Assembly: GCA_001792895.1 (NCBI GenBank)
Contig: MARA01000022.1
Span: forward strand, 1-64,000
Reading direction: 5' to 3'
DNA length: 64,000 nucleotides
Origin: Lentinus brumalis
Lineage: Eukaryota; Basidiomycota; Agaricomycetes; Polyporales; Polyporaceae
Part shown: positions 34,809 to 44,548 of the stretch, one piece after another
Numbering within the stretch: position 1 is the first letter of the stretch
Layout of the letters: each line of letters starts with the position of its first letter
Program-made: the position numbers and the translations under genes
The notes under the pieces: generated by a model
The model's database searches: none
The model's input: the letters and a program-made list of their open reading frames with translations, nothing else
What the model was told of the DNA's origin: nothing

Positions 34809-35642
34809 ATGACGGCTCCTTTTGACGTCACCAAGCTCCTGCCGGTTCTACTGCCTCGAGAGTACGATGGCAAGAATGCTCAGGAAGGCCTCACCTTCAT
34901 CAGCAGCGCCACAGCCTATCACGGAGTTGCCACCAGGGCAGGAGTAACCGCGAACCTGATCTGGATGGTCGTCTTGAACCGCCTCACAGGCGATGCTGCA
35001 AGCTGGGCCGGGCCGCATATCATCACGGCAGCCACAACTACTCCTTGGGCGGATGTCGCTGCATTCGAAGATGCGTTCAAGGCCCACTTCTGCGCCGTAG
35101 ATGACAAGGAGGCAGCCACTGCTGAACTGGTCAAGCTTTGCAAGGCTTCGCACAGGCTTGGCACGGTCAAGGAGTACACTGCTGAGTTCAATGCGGTGGC
35201 TGCTCGGACTGGGTTCTCCGATGACGACAAGCGCGAGCGCTACCGTGAAGGACTCCCCTATCGCATCAAGGACGAGTTCGCCACCACTGCTCACGACATC
35301 TCTACCCTTGTCAAGATGCAGACGGTTGCCTTGCAGATGGACCAGCACCTGGCACGACGGTCAGAGGAGCGACCTCGCACCGGGAAGTTCCCAAAACGCG
35401 GCGAGAAGGTAGCTGCGAATAAGGAACGTCCTCCTACCTCCGGTCCCACCGGTTGCTTCGTCTGCGGACGAAACGGTCACAGGGCCGCCCAATGCCCGGA
35501 GAGGAAAGGCGGTCAACGCGCCGCAGCCTCCTCATCATCCTCCACGACGTCGGATGAGGTGGTCGCCCTTCAGTTGCAGCTCAAGGCACTGGAGGAGCGC
35601 ATTGCCACGCTGACGACGATGAAGGAGAAGGAGGGTTTTTGA
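34809..35642 (+). CDS. gypsy Gag
   Basis: 277 aa from the ATG at 34809 (MTAPFDVTKLLPVLLPREYDG). The retrotransposon gag-type helical region (NRLTGDAASWAGPHI, FEDAFKAHFCAVDDKEAA) is followed by a basic linker, a zinc knuckle CFVCGRNGHRAAQC near residues 217-230, and a C-terminal heptad-like tail. Role: coat of the virus-like particle and packaging of element RNA. Upstream the same frame stays open for about 600 nt without an ATG and encodes Pro/Ser-rich sequence (EEQIRQRLTQPVATTTASG), so the true N-terminus may lie further upstream. Stop TGA is at 35640-35642, directly after a slippery heptamer. Confidence 0.92.
   Translation: MTAPFDVTKLLPVLLPREYDGKNAQEGLTFISSATAYHGVATRAGVTANLIWMVVLNRLTGDAASWAGPHIITAATTTPWADVAAFEDAFKAHFCAVDDKEAATAELVKLCKASHRLGTVKEYTAEFNAVAARTGFSDDDKRERYREGLPYRIKDEFATTAHDISTLVKMQTVALQMDQHLARRSEERPRTGKFPKRGEKVAANKERPPTSGPTGCFVCGRNGHRAAQCPERKGGQRAAASSSSSTTSDEVVALQLQLKALEERIATLTTMKEKEGF
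35633..35642 (+). promoter_or_regulatory. putative -1 ribosomal frameshift site, gag to pol
   Basis: G GGT TTT TGA: the heptamer GGGTTTT (35633-35639) fits X XXY YYZ in the gag frame and abuts the gag stop. The protease frame lies exactly at -1 and starts at this point. GC-rich sequence that could form a stem follows at 35650-35672. Confidence 0.65.
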
Positions 35643-36151
35643 TTCGAGCTGCGCTAGATGCCGCGCGCGCACGCTCATGTACCAATAGTCGTTATGCTGT
35701 ACTGGGATCGTCGTTTATTTATGAACTCAATCATGATGGACAACACTTCCACATCCCAGTACGACTGAGCGGCAAGCGGCAAGAGAAGGATGTGGTGGCC
35801 ATGGTTGACAGTGGGGCCACTACAAAGTTTTTGCATCGACGGTTTGTGGAGGAGAACCGTGTTGCTACGCGGAAGCTAGCATCCCCCATCCGTTTATACA
35901 ACATCGACGGTACAGAGAACCGCGATGGCACGATTGCAGAGGTAGCCGTGCTAGGGATGACGATCGGGGACCACCAGGAGCAGGTGGTGTTTATGGTGAC
36001 AGACGTAGGTGACGAGGATGTGATCATCGGCCTTGACTGGCTGCGCGAGCACAATCCGGAGATTGACTGGGAACGTGGCTCGCTGCGCCTATCCCGCTGC
36101 CCTTCAACATGCCATGCTAGTAAGAAGCACCGGAACCTGCTGCAACTGTGA
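35639..36151 (+). CDS. gypsy aspartic protease
   Basis: The frame is reached by -1 frameshift from gag (no ATG; the first codons read TTG ATT CGA). VVAMVDSGATTKFLHRRFVEE contains the DSG active site of a retropepsin, and DVIIGLDWLREHNPEIDW is the conserved flap-distal ILG-D/W motif of gypsy proteases. Role: cuts the Gag-Pol polyprotein. The frame ends at 36151, where pol continues one base back. No slippery site is visible there, so a missing base is likelier than programmed shifting. Confidence 0.88.
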   Translation: MIRAALDAARARSCTNSRYAVLGSSFIYELNHDGQHFHIPVRLSGKRQEKDVVAMVDSGATTKFLHRRFVEENRVATRKLASPIRLYNIDGTENRDGTIAEVAVLGMTIGDHQEQVVFMVTDVGDEDVIIGLDWLREHNPEIDWERGSLRLSRCPSTCHASKKHRNLLQL

Positions 36152-36744
36152 CGCGTGATACGGAGGTCAGGCTCACGGCGCGTTCACGTTCAGATCGGGT
36201 CCGGAAGGCCAAGAAGATTGGCAGGGTGTGTGCAGCGGTGATGGTCGAAGAGGTGGAGGACATTAATGAGCCACCATTGCCGAATGAGGAGGAGTGGGAT
36301 GGATCTGAGCAAACCCTTCTGGATGCCTGGATGGAGGGGCGCAGCCTACAAGGCGCTCCTCAACTCTTTGTCTCTGCGAGCCATACCTATTCCCAGGAGC
36401 TCGCGGAACAGGAGTACCAGAAACGGGGGCCAGCTCGTCCTATCGAACAACTGGTGCCGGAACACTACCATGAGTACCTTAGTGTGTTTTCAAAGGAGGC
36501 GTCAGAACGGTTGCCCAACCATCGCCCCTATGATCATGCTATCGAGCTGGTTCCCGATGCCAAGATGTTCCACTCCAAGGTGTACCCTCTATCCCCGAAC
36601 GAGCAAGTCGAGCTTGATAAATTTCTTGAAGAGAACCTGGCCAAGGGTTACATTCGTGAGTCGAAGTCACCGATGTCCTCCCCTTCTTCTTCGTCAAAAA
36701 GAAGGATGGCAGTCTTCGCCCTGTGCAGGACTATCGGAGGCTGA
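36148..36744 (+). CDS. gypsy pol segment: linker and RT N-terminus
   Basis: This frame encodes LPNHRPYDHAIELVPDA and PLSPNEQVELDKFLEENLAKG, the conserved entry to gypsy RT. It leaves frame at a C-run near 36678-36682, just where FFFVKKKDG should follow SPMSSP. The downstream frame is -1, consistent with one missing C. Not a separate gene. Confidence 0.85.
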   Translation: MTRDTEVRLTARSRSDRVRKAKKIGRVCAAVMVEEVEDINEPPLPNEEEWDGSEQTLLDAWMEGRSLQGAPQLFVSASHTYSQELAEQEYQKRGPARPIEQLVPEHYHEYLSVFSKEASERLPNHRPYDHAIELVPDAKMFHSKVYPLSPNEQVELDKFLEENLAKGYIRESKSPMSSPSSSSKRRMAVFALCRTIGG

Positions 36745-39392
36745 ACGACATCACCATTAAGAACCGTTACCCGCTGCCGCTGGTTTCGGAACTGATGGAT
36801 CGACTCAAGAAGGCCAAGTACTTCACGAAGCTCGACATTCGCTGGGGGTACAACAACGTTCGCATAAAGACAGGCGACGAGTGGAAAGCGGCCTTCGTGA
36901 CCAACCGGGGACTCTATGAGCCCACAGTCATGTTCTTTGGTCTGGCCAACTCCCCCAGCACCTTCTCTGCATTCATGAACGACATCTTCAAGGACCTCAT
37001 CGTTCTTGGCAAGGTCACCGTCTATCTCGACGACATCCTCATCTTTACGAATGACCTTGCTGAACATCGCACCCTTGTCCGAGAGGTCCTGAAGCGTCTG
37101 AAGGAGCATGACCTGTTCTGTAAACCAGAGAAGTGCGAATTCGAGCAGACCAAAGTGGAGTACCTCGGGATGTTCGTGTCCGAGAACCAGGTCGAGATGG
37201 ACCCGGTGAAGGTCAAGGGCATCGCAGACTGGCCAGTTCCCCGCAATGTGTCAGACATCAGGAAGTTTCGCGGCTTTGCGAACTTCTATCGTCGCTTCAT
37301 CCGGAACTTCAGCGCCATCTGCAAGCCTCTAGACAGGCTGACCGGCAATGTCCCTTGGCAATGGGGAGAGGAGGAGCAGCGGGCATTTGAGGAGCTGAAG
37401 CAGTGCTTCCTGACAAGTCCCGTACTCCGCATCTACGACCCGGACCGTCCCACACGAGTGGAAGTCGACGCCTCTGGGTTTGCCACAGGAGCGGTGCTGT
37501 CGCAGGAGGGGGAGGATGGAAAGTGGCACCCGATTGCCTTCCACTCCGAATCCATGAATGATGCTGAGCGCAACTACGAGATCTATGACAAAGAGATGCT
37601 CGCAATCATTCGTGCCCTCCAGGCGTGGCGCCACTACCTCGAAGGACTGCCCAGTACATTCGAGATTCAGTCAGATCACAAGAATCTTGAATACTGGCGT
37701 ACGGCGCAGAACCTCACCAGACGGCAGGCTCGATGGGCTCTCTACCTCTCTCGTTTTGACTTCGTCATCACACACAAACCGGGCACATCTAACGGTCGAG
37801 CAGATGCACTATCCCGTCGCCCTGACCACCAGCGAGATGACGCAGATGACAACCAAGGTCGCACGGTGCTACAGCCTAGTCACTTCCGCTCTCTGGCTGC
37901 TAGACGTGGACATCTGGCCCTTGTACCGGAGAAGTCACTTCTGCGTCGGATCCGAGAGTGTGGAGACCGCGAGAAAGAGGTGGCAGAGGCACTGCGCAAG
38001 GTGGAACAACTCGGGCCAGCACGGCTGCAGAATGATCTGGTGGACTGGAACGTCGAGCAAGGTCTTCTCCTCTATCGAGGCAAGGTCTACGTCCCCAACG
38101 ATCGCGCACTACGGGCAGATATTGTTCGCCTGCACCACGACCTACCACCCGCTGGGCACCCAGGCCAGTGGAAGACCATTGAGCTAGTAAGCCGCAACTA
38201 CTGGTGGCCGGGTATGACACAGTTCATCAAAAACTATGTTGAGACCTGTGACACCTGTCGACGAGGCAAGCCAATCCATGGCAAACGGCACGGTCAGCTG
38301 CAGCCAAACGAGATCCCAGACGGCCCTGGTCAGGTTGTGACCTGTGACTTCATCACCGGCCTACCAGAGGTTGATGGGTACAACGCGCTGCAGCTCATTG
38401 CGGACCGGCATGCGAAGCTAGTGCATCTCATTCCATGTCGAGACGAGATCGATGCCGAGGGTGCGGCGAACAACTTCATACGGGAGTATTTCCGCCTCCA
38501 TGGACTACCGCGAAAGATCATCTCCGACCGTGGCCCCCAGTTCGCCAGCAAGCTCTTCCGTGCCATTCTTAAGGGTCTCGGCATTGAGAGTGCACTGTCC
38601 ACTGCGTACCACCCCCAGACCGACGGACAGTCAGAGAGGTGGAACCAGGAGGTGGAAGCCTACTTGCGGATGTTCTGCTCACGCCGCCGAGACGACTGGG
38701 TGCAGTGGTTGCCCATTGCAGAGTTTGCGTTCAACTCTCATGTCCACTCCTCTACGGGGTATTCACCCTTCTACCTGCTCTATGGGTTCGAGCCACAGTT
38801 CCACATCCCAATGCTACCCACTGAGGTTCCTGCAGCGGACAGTCGTCGCGAGGAACTCCGACGGGCCCGGGAGGATGCGACTGCAGCCTTGACGCTCACT
38901 GCGGAACGCATGAAGGCACACTTCGACCAGCATGCTCGAGACGCTCCGGTCTTTGAGCCAGGTCAGAAGGTGTGGCTGGACACTCGCAACCTGCGAGTCA
39001 CAGGAATGCCTCGGAAGTTGGTGGACAGGTATGCAGGTCCCTATCCAGTGGTACGCCGAGTTGGCAACCTTGCCTATGAACTCCGTCTACCAAAAGACCT
39101 ACCCATCCATCCAGTCTTCCATGTGTCGCTGCTGCTGCCGCACAAGCACAGCTCCCTGCCGGGCCGGCACCCACCAGAGCCTGCACCGATTGAAGTGGAA
39201 GGAGAAGAGGAGTACGAAGTTGAACGGGTGCTGGAGTCTCGCCGCTATGGACGAGGAAGGAAGCTCCAGTACCTCGTACGGTGGAAGGGATGGGGTCCCG
39301 AACACGACAGCTGGGAGCCTGCAGAAAACCTGACCCATGCTCCACAGCGGGTTATGGAATTCTACGCGCAACACCCAACATCCCACCGTTAG
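36723..39392 (+). CDS. gypsy Pol: RT, RNase H, integrase, chromodomain
   Basis: 889 aa from the frame break. RT (residues ~1-170) has YFTKLDIRWGYNN and YLDDILIF at residues 101-107. RNase H (~235-365) has VEVDASGFATGAVLSQ, NYEIYDKEMLAI and THKPGTSNGRADALSR. The integrase zinc finger (~465-520) has HHDLPPAGHPG and CDTCRRGKP, followed by the D,D-35-E core with CDFITGLP (Asp codon 38346), ISDRGPQF (Asp 38525) and DGQSERWNQE (Glu ~38634). The C-terminus holds a chromodomain (residues ~833-880, YLVRWKGWGPEHDSWEP), which in chromoviruses can direct integration to modified chromatin. The stop is 24 bp before the purine tract. The N-terminal end of RT is in the previous frame. Confidence 0.95.
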   Translation: MQDYRRLNDITIKNRYPLPLVSELMDRLKKAKYFTKLDIRWGYNNVRIKTGDEWKAAFVTNRGLYEPTVMFFGLANSPSTFSAFMNDIFKDLIVLGKVTVYLDDILIFTNDLAEHRTLVREVLKRLKEHDLFCKPEKCEFEQTKVEYLGMFVSENQVEMDPVKVKGIADWPVPRNVSDIRKFRGFANFYRRFIRNFSAICKPLDRLTGNVPWQWGEEEQRAFEELKQCFLTSPVLRIYDPDRPTRVEVDASGFATGAVLSQEGEDGKWHPIAFHSESMNDAERNYEIYDKEMLAIIRALQAWRHYLEGLPSTFEIQSDHKNLEYWRTAQNLTRRQARWALYLSRFDFVITHKPGTSNGRADALSRRPDHQRDDADDNQGRTVLQPSHFRSLAARRGHLALVPEKSLLRRIRECGDREKEVAEALRKVEQLGPARLQNDLVDWNVEQGLLLYRGKVYVPNDRALRADIVRLHHDLPPAGHPGQWKTIELVSRNYWWPGMTQFIKNYVETCDTCRRGKPIHGKRHGQLQPNEIPDGPGQVVTCDFITGLPEVDGYNALQLIADRHAKLVHLIPCRDEIDAEGAANNFIREYFRLHGLPRKIISDRGPQFASKLFRAILKGLGIESALSTAYHPQTDGQSERWNQEVEAYLRMFCSRRRDDWVQWLPIAEFAFNSHVHSSTGYSPFYLLYGFEPQFHIPMLPTEVPAADSRREELRRAREDATAALTLTAERMKAHFDQHARDAPVFEPGQKVWLDTRNLRVTGMPRKLVDRYAGPYPVVRRVGNLAYELRLPKDLPIHPVFHVSLLLPHKHSSLPGRHPPEPAPIEVEGEEEYEVERVLESRRYGRGRKLQYLVRWKGWGPEHDSWEPAENLTHAPQRVMEFYAQHPTSHR

Positions 39393-39412
39393 GTCGTGCG
39401 GACACGACCCTT

Positions 39413-39422
39413 GGGAGGGGGG
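39413..39422 (+). promoter_or_regulatory. gypsy polypurine tract
   Basis: GGGAGGGGGG lies three bases before the 3' LTR (39426), the expected place for plus-strand priming. Confidence 0.85.
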
Positions 39423-39425
39423 TAC

Positions 39426-39793
39426 TGTTACGAACAGCCTCCCCGGTACTATTCATTTCCTTTCCCAGTCATCCTATTGTTCGATCACCATGATTCCCAT
39501 GGTCCCTCTCACGCTATTGTCTTCATCCATGATGTCTCTCACGCTATTGTCTTCTGACACTATTGTTCCCTCATGTATATAAGACCACCAGCGCTACCTG
39601 GGGACCCTCAGTTTCGACCTCTTGTCCCCAGGTAAGCCAAGCTGTACTTCGCTCTGTAGATACCTCTCTCAATACATCTTGTCCCCAGCCCTGATCGTCG
39701 AGCATTGCTCCGCTCTCGCTGCACAAGTGCTCGTCGACGCCCCTGCTCGTCTCGTGAGTCTTTCCTGATCCCCCTCGACGATCAGTCGTAACA
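39426..39793 (+). repeat. gypsy 3' LTR
   Basis: 368 bp, identical by eye to 33560-33927; followed by the ACGTA target duplication. Confidence 0.97.
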
Positions 39794-41170
39794 ACGTACT
39801 CCGCTTCAGTACTAGACTGAGCGACGGAGGTCTGCTTCGTCGACTTCCAGCTGACGGCTGCATTTGCAAGCAGGAAGACGTACCCGGAGACGGAGCGGCG
39901 ATCATTGACGTCGCTCGCCCAGTCCGCGTCGGTGTACCCAACGAGCGCGCCGCCATCGGGGCAGGAGTCGCTGCCGTCGAATACGAGCGCACGGTCGGGT
40001 GTGCCGCGCAGGTACCTGTAAACACGCATCAGAGCGTTCCAATGCTCCTTGCCCGGGCAGGCAGCGTGCTTGCTCAACGCGCCCACTGCGAAAGCAAGGT
40101 CGGGACGCGTTCCGAGCATGACATACATCAGAGACCCGAGGGCGCTCTGGTACTTTGTCACGTCGACCTCCGGTGCTTCGACCTTGACGAGCCTTTGGTT
40201 GGCGGCCATGGGGGTCGAGACGGGGCGACAGTCGGCCATGTCATGGGACTTCAGGATGTCCTCGACGTATTGGCGTTGCGAGAGGGTGATGGTGCGACGA
40301 GCGCGGTCGCGCAGGATCTCCATCCCGAGGATCCAGTGCGCGTGTCCGAGGTCCTTCATCTCGTAAGGGACTCCGAGTTCGTTCTTCACGCGTTCGGCGA
40401 TAGCGTCGTTCTTCGCGAAGATGAGCATGTCATCAACGTATACCGCCACCATGATGAGGCTGCCGTCTTCGTCCCGCTTGTAGAACACCCCGTGGTCGGC
40501 GTTGCTGCGCGTGTAGCCCAGGTCCTCGAAGAGGCTTCGGAACTTCTTGTACCACTCCCTGCTCGCTTGCTTGAGGCCGTAGAGGGACTTCCAGAGTCGC
40601 CAGACGGTCGTCTTGTCCTTCCGGAAACCAGGTGGGGGCTCCATGTAGATCTCCTCGCCGAGATCGCCATTCAGGAACGCCGACTTGACGTCCATCTGGT
40701 GGATCTCGAGGTCGTGCTTCGCGGCAAGAGCTAGGAGCAGCCGGATGCTCGCAAACTTGGTGACCGGGGCAAACGTTTCGTTGAAGTCGACACCTGGAGT
40801 CTGTGTGTATCCCTTCACGACGACTCGAGCCTTGTACTGTAGGACCTCTCCGTCGGGACCACGCTTGACCTTGAAGACCCATTTCGAGCCGATGATCTTG
40901 CGATTCTTTGGACGTTCGACCTCGTCGTACAGCTCGGCTTTGGCAAACGCGAGTAGTTCTTCAGCACATGCCGCCTTCCACCTATCGGCATCAGGGCGAG
41001 ACATGGCCTCCGCGTAGGTCTTCGGGTCGTCGTCGAGAGTCGAAGCGCGGTTCGCGTGCTCGTCGCCCACTCCAGAGAGCAGGTCCTCGACGTCGGCTTC
41101 CTCGTTGTCGTCGTGCTCGCCCGAAAGCTCTGTCCACCGCGGTGGCAGATCGTCGTCATCCTCCCTCCAG
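39794..41170 (-). CDS. copia reverse transcriptase and N-terminal RNase H
   Basis: Read leftward. IIGSKWVFKVKRGPDGE, TPGVDFNETFAPVTK and MDVKSAFLNGDLGEEIYMEP are followed by VAVYVDDMLIF, the copia RT core with the YVDD catalytic site. DILKSHDMADCRPVSTPM and YTDADWASDVNDRRSVSGY then open RNase H. Homology stops at STEAEYV exactly at the gypsy LTR; any further open frame is LTR sequence. The upstream end joins the integrase frame by a -1 shift at about 41160-41175, so the polyprotein is interrupted there as assembled. The C-terminal piece of RNase H is at 33230-33559. Confidence 0.93.
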
Positions 41171-43868
41171 CGACTGCAGGTGCGTTGCGGCGTTGCCGCG
41201 GACGGTCGTAGTCCGAGAAAACAGTCCTTGCTGGGGCCTTGCCTTTGTTGGAGCGCGTAGAGCGACGCACTTCGGGAGCTGGATTCGCTTGCGGGTGAGG
41301 CACAGGAGGGGCCGGCGGGACGCCGTGAGGAACGTCGCGAGGTCGCTCCTCAGCAGCAGGGACTCGACGAGGGGTCAGCGCATCACCATCGTCGGGCACC
41401 TCTTCGACGGTTACACGACGAGAGGGAGGCGGCGCATCAGGAACCTCGACCGTGACAAGGGTCGGGTCCGAGTCGCTGCCTTGCGTCTCCGAAGGGAAGA
41501 CGGGCTCTGTGTTGACGACGACGCGCGTCGGGACTGCGTCCGCATCTCCTTCGTCGAAAACGACATCGCGCGACTCGAGGATCTTCCCGGTGGGGCGGTG
41601 AAGTAGCCGGTAGGCCCGCTTGTGCTCGCAGTAGCCCAGGAGGACGCACTCGAGTGACTTTGAGTCGAACTTCGAGCGCTGCTTCGCAGGGACGTGCACG
41701 TACGCCTTGCAGCCGAAAGGCCGGATGTGCGCGACGGACGGCTTGATGCCGGTGTAGGCTTCGTGAGGCGTTATGTCGCCGTCGATCGCACGAGAGGGGG
41801 TCCGGTTGAGGATGTGTGCGGCGTACTTAGCTGCCTCGGCCCAATACTTCTTCGGCAATCCTGACTCCTCCAGCATGCAGACGACCATCTCCTTGATGGT
41901 GCGGTTGACGCGTTCCGCAATCCCATTCTCCTGCGGCGTGTTTGGGTTCGTCATCTCGTGGTGAATCCCTCTCCGCGTGCAGATCTCCTCGACGGCCTTG
42001 TTGTCGTACTCGCCACCACCGTCGGACCTGAGGAAGTTGACAGGCTCGCCAACGAGCACTTCGACACGGTTGATGTGTGCGTCGAGTGTTGCCGGCTGGT
42101 CAGACTTGGCCTTGAGTGGATAGACGGAGAGGTGGCGAGAGTGCTGGTCGACGTAGGTGTCGAGGTACTTCTCGCCGAAGATGGACAGCGTGTCCGCTTC
42201 GAGGAGGTCCGAGCTGATGCGGTAGTTTGGCCGCGGTGCAGAGGACTTGCTGACCTTCGGGATGGGATCGCGTGTCTGCTTCCCGGCCATGCAGGTCCCG
42301 CAGGGCTTCTTGGGAGGCTTGGTCTCGCCAATGATCGACATTCCCTCGACCATTCCCTTGCGTACCATGCGGAGGACGGCATCGACGCTCAGATGAGCGA
42401 GTCGACTGTGCCAGGTGTCGACCGAGGCCTTGGACTCGTTCGCGACGAACGCGCTGAGGTCCTTGGGGGTTGCGCCAGGGTCGAACGCCTCGGAGATGGA
42501 GCCTGCATCCAGCGCTGCGACGTGCGCGTGGTCTGGAGCTGCGGCCTTGCCGTTCAGGGTGTAGAGGCCCTCGTGCAAGGAGGCCGTGCCTACGGTTGAG
42601 CTGTCTGAGTCGTCTATGAAACGACATCCGTCCTCGACGAACTTGATCGTGTACCCGCTAGCGGCGAGACGGGATACCGAGAGCAAGTTGCCGTGAAGGT
42701 CGGGGACATGGAAGACGCGCGAGACGAGGACGGGGGACGGGTTGTCGTCGAGGTCGAGGTACATGGAGCCCTCACCAACTGCGAGGATGTACTGCTCATC
42801 TCCTAGCCAGACGCGCTTCGGAGTGGTGAGCTTGCGGTAGGTGCAGAACTTCGCGCGCTGCGAGGACATGTGCGCGGATGCGCCCGAGTCCACGAGCCAG
42901 CGGTGCGCCATCGGTCCGTCCTCATCCTTGATCGCGTCGGCGACGTAGATGCGGAGGACGGAGTCGTCGTTCGCATGCGCGACCTTCGCGTTTAGATCGC
43001 CCGTCTTGTTCGCGGAGTCGTTCTTCCCCTTCGCTTCGAGTTCCGCCTTGAGTTTGCGGCACTCGAACTTCTTGTGGCCAAGCTTCTTGCAGTGCGCGCA
43101 TTTTGGCTTGTCGGACTTGGGCTTCCTGTCGCCGGACTTGCCGTCCTGCTTCGGAGCGCCCTTGCCCAGTCGCGCGGCAAGAGCGGTGTGCTTTGCTTGG
43201 TTCTCCAACATCTTCTCGTGTTCGACGACCGAAGCGATGACTTTGTCGGTCGTGAGCGTCGCGTCGGAGGACATGAGAATCGTTCGGAGGGTAGCGTAGG
43301 AGGGTGGCAGGGAGAGAATCATGGCGATGGCGATGAGTGAGTCGTCAAGGGACTGTCCAAGCGAACTGAGCACATGCTTCTTGTGCAGCATGGTGTCGAG
43401 TTGAGGATGCAGAGGGGCATCGTCGGCGAGAGTTTCGCGGAAGAGCTCACCAATAAGGGACGCTATAGTCTGCTTTCCCTTCCCCTCGTACACCTCGCAC
43501 AGCTTATCCCACACATCCTTCGACCGTGAGAGGTGAAGGACCCCACTGAGCGGCTCGTCCTCGAGTGTCAGCGTGATTTGCGTGAACGCTTCTGCGTCGC
43601 GTGCCATCCACGCGTCGTGGTCGTCTTTGTCCGCAGTGCTTGGCATCGGTTCCGTACCGGAGACTATATTCCATAGGTTCCGGCTCATCAGGACGCGGGT
43701 GACCCGGAACTTCCACGTTGTGAAGTTGGACCCGTCGTTCTTGAGGAACGCGATGTCTAGTAGCCGGTTTGATTGACCGGTGCGCGTCGGCGGTGTCGCC
43801 TGTGGCTGTTGCGCGGTTTGATTGGCGTCGACGGTCATGATTTGGCTATGCCGGCGGTACGTAGACAA
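41170..43868 (-). CDS. copia Gag, protease and integrase
   Basis: The start is 43868, or the second Met (MTVDANQTAQQ) at 43838. Gag has FTTWKFRVTRVLMSRNLW and the UBN2-like LHLSRSKDVWDKLCEVYEG, then a zinc knuckle CAHCKKLGHKKFEC. The protease is WLVDSGASAHMS. The GAG-pre-integrase region is WHSRLAHLSVDAVLRMVRKG with CGTCMAGK. The integrase core has DTYVDQHSRH, RSDGGGEYDN and PNTPQENGIAERVNRTIKE (DDE acids), then a copia C-terminal region (FGCKAYVHVPAKQRSKFD). The acidic/Pro-rich linker towards RT contains the frame break. About 900 aa are readable. Confidence 0.93.
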
Positions 43869-43972
43869 TTAAGGCTGTAAGCGAGAGAAGCGAGAGAAGC
43901 GAGTGTGGGGTGCGGGGAAACGCGCTGCTGGGACTACGCTGGCTGAGGATCCTGTCGGTTAGAGCGTGGTCC

Positions 43973-43986
43973 CAGGGCTCATAACC
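43973..43986 (-). promoter_or_regulatory. copia PBS: initiator tRNA-Met anticodon-half type
   Basis: The plus-strand text CAGGGCTCATAACC (43973-43986) equals the anticodon stem-loop region of fungal initiator tRNA-Met, so the minus-strand RNA would pair with it. It abuts the 5' LTR at 43987. Drosophila copia uses a half-tRNA primer of the same type. Confidence 0.85.
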
Positions 43987-44327
43987 TATTGAAGGTTGCA
44001 GCGGCTAGATGATACCGTTAGGACTCAGTCTGTGTGCACGTAGTGTGAACAGCTGTATTGTATTTACCTAGATGATACCGTTAGGACTAGTACATCGTCA
44101 GTACAGTATCTCTAGTGTGTGGAACATAGAACTCTTACCTCAGTCTGTGTGCACGTAGTGTGAACAGCTGAGGAAGAGGGACGAAAATCTCGAAAGGATA
44201 GAGGGTGTGATTACGTAAGGGATCAAGTAAGAAACGTATTAGAAGTCGAGTAAGAAATGAACTAAGTAGCTTGTAAGTAGTTGTAACTAGTGAGATGTAA
44301 GTACGGTCTAAAGGACGCCTTTCAACA
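43987..44327 (-). repeat. copia 5' LTR
   Basis: 341 bp, with PBS adjacent on the left (minus-strand downstream) and the TAAAC duplication on the right. Confidence 0.95.
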
Positions 44328-44548
44328 TAAACGACCTTTCGGTCCATCCCGCCACGCAGCACACGGTGCACATCTTGCGCGCATTGCGAACTCCTTGACT
44401 AGATTTCAGACTGTTGCATGCCTTCAGAGAACCAACATCGATGATATGACTCTGACAATCATATCGTACCTAGTATCCTTGAACGGCATCATTAACATGT
44501 GGATATCGTCTCGAGAACATGTCTTAGTACTGCTCAGGACCAGTCAAG

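Larger units (their letters stand above)
33560..39793 (+). mobile_element. Ty3/gypsy chromovirus, complete, nested in copia
   Basis: 6,234 bp with two 368-bp LTRs (TG...CA) that look identical by eye, flanked by ACGTA (33555-33559 and 39794-39798). It contains gag with a CCHC knuckle, protease, RT, RNase H, integrase and a C-terminal chromodomain, plus a self-priming-type PBS and a purine tract. Identical LTRs imply a very recent insertion. The pol frame has two single-base breaks, which may be assembly errors. Confidence 0.97.
32818..44327 (-). mobile_element. Ty1/copia LTR retrotransposon, split by a gypsy element
   Basis: Two 341-bp LTRs (32818-33158, 43987-44327) are flanked by the 5-bp duplication TAAAC (32813-32817 and 44328-44332). 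One difference was noticed between the LTRs (33089 G, 44258 A). Removing the nested gypsy element and its 5-bp duplication leaves about 5.27 kb, normal for copia. Order on the minus strand: LTR, PBS, gag, protease, integrase, RT, RNase H, LTR. The element is recent by LTR similarity but was later inactivated by the insertion inside RNase H. Confidence 0.95.

Noticed and set aside
36140..36160. programmed frameshift between protease and RT
   Set aside because: No slippery heptamer is present and a second break occurs in RT; missing bases are simpler.
39571..39793. C-terminal extension of the copia RT frame
   Set aside because: This stretch is gypsy LTR sequence read by chance after the true copia sequence ends at 39794.
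40815..41165. C-terminal ~115 codons of the copia Gag-integrase frame
   Set aside because: After the break the frame is Ser/Thr/Arg-rich noise; the adjacent frame carries the real linker and RT.
32818..44327. RIP-like C-to-T decay of the retroelements
   Set aside because: LTR pairs are nearly or fully identical and coding frames have no excess of stop codons; only single-base slips are seen.
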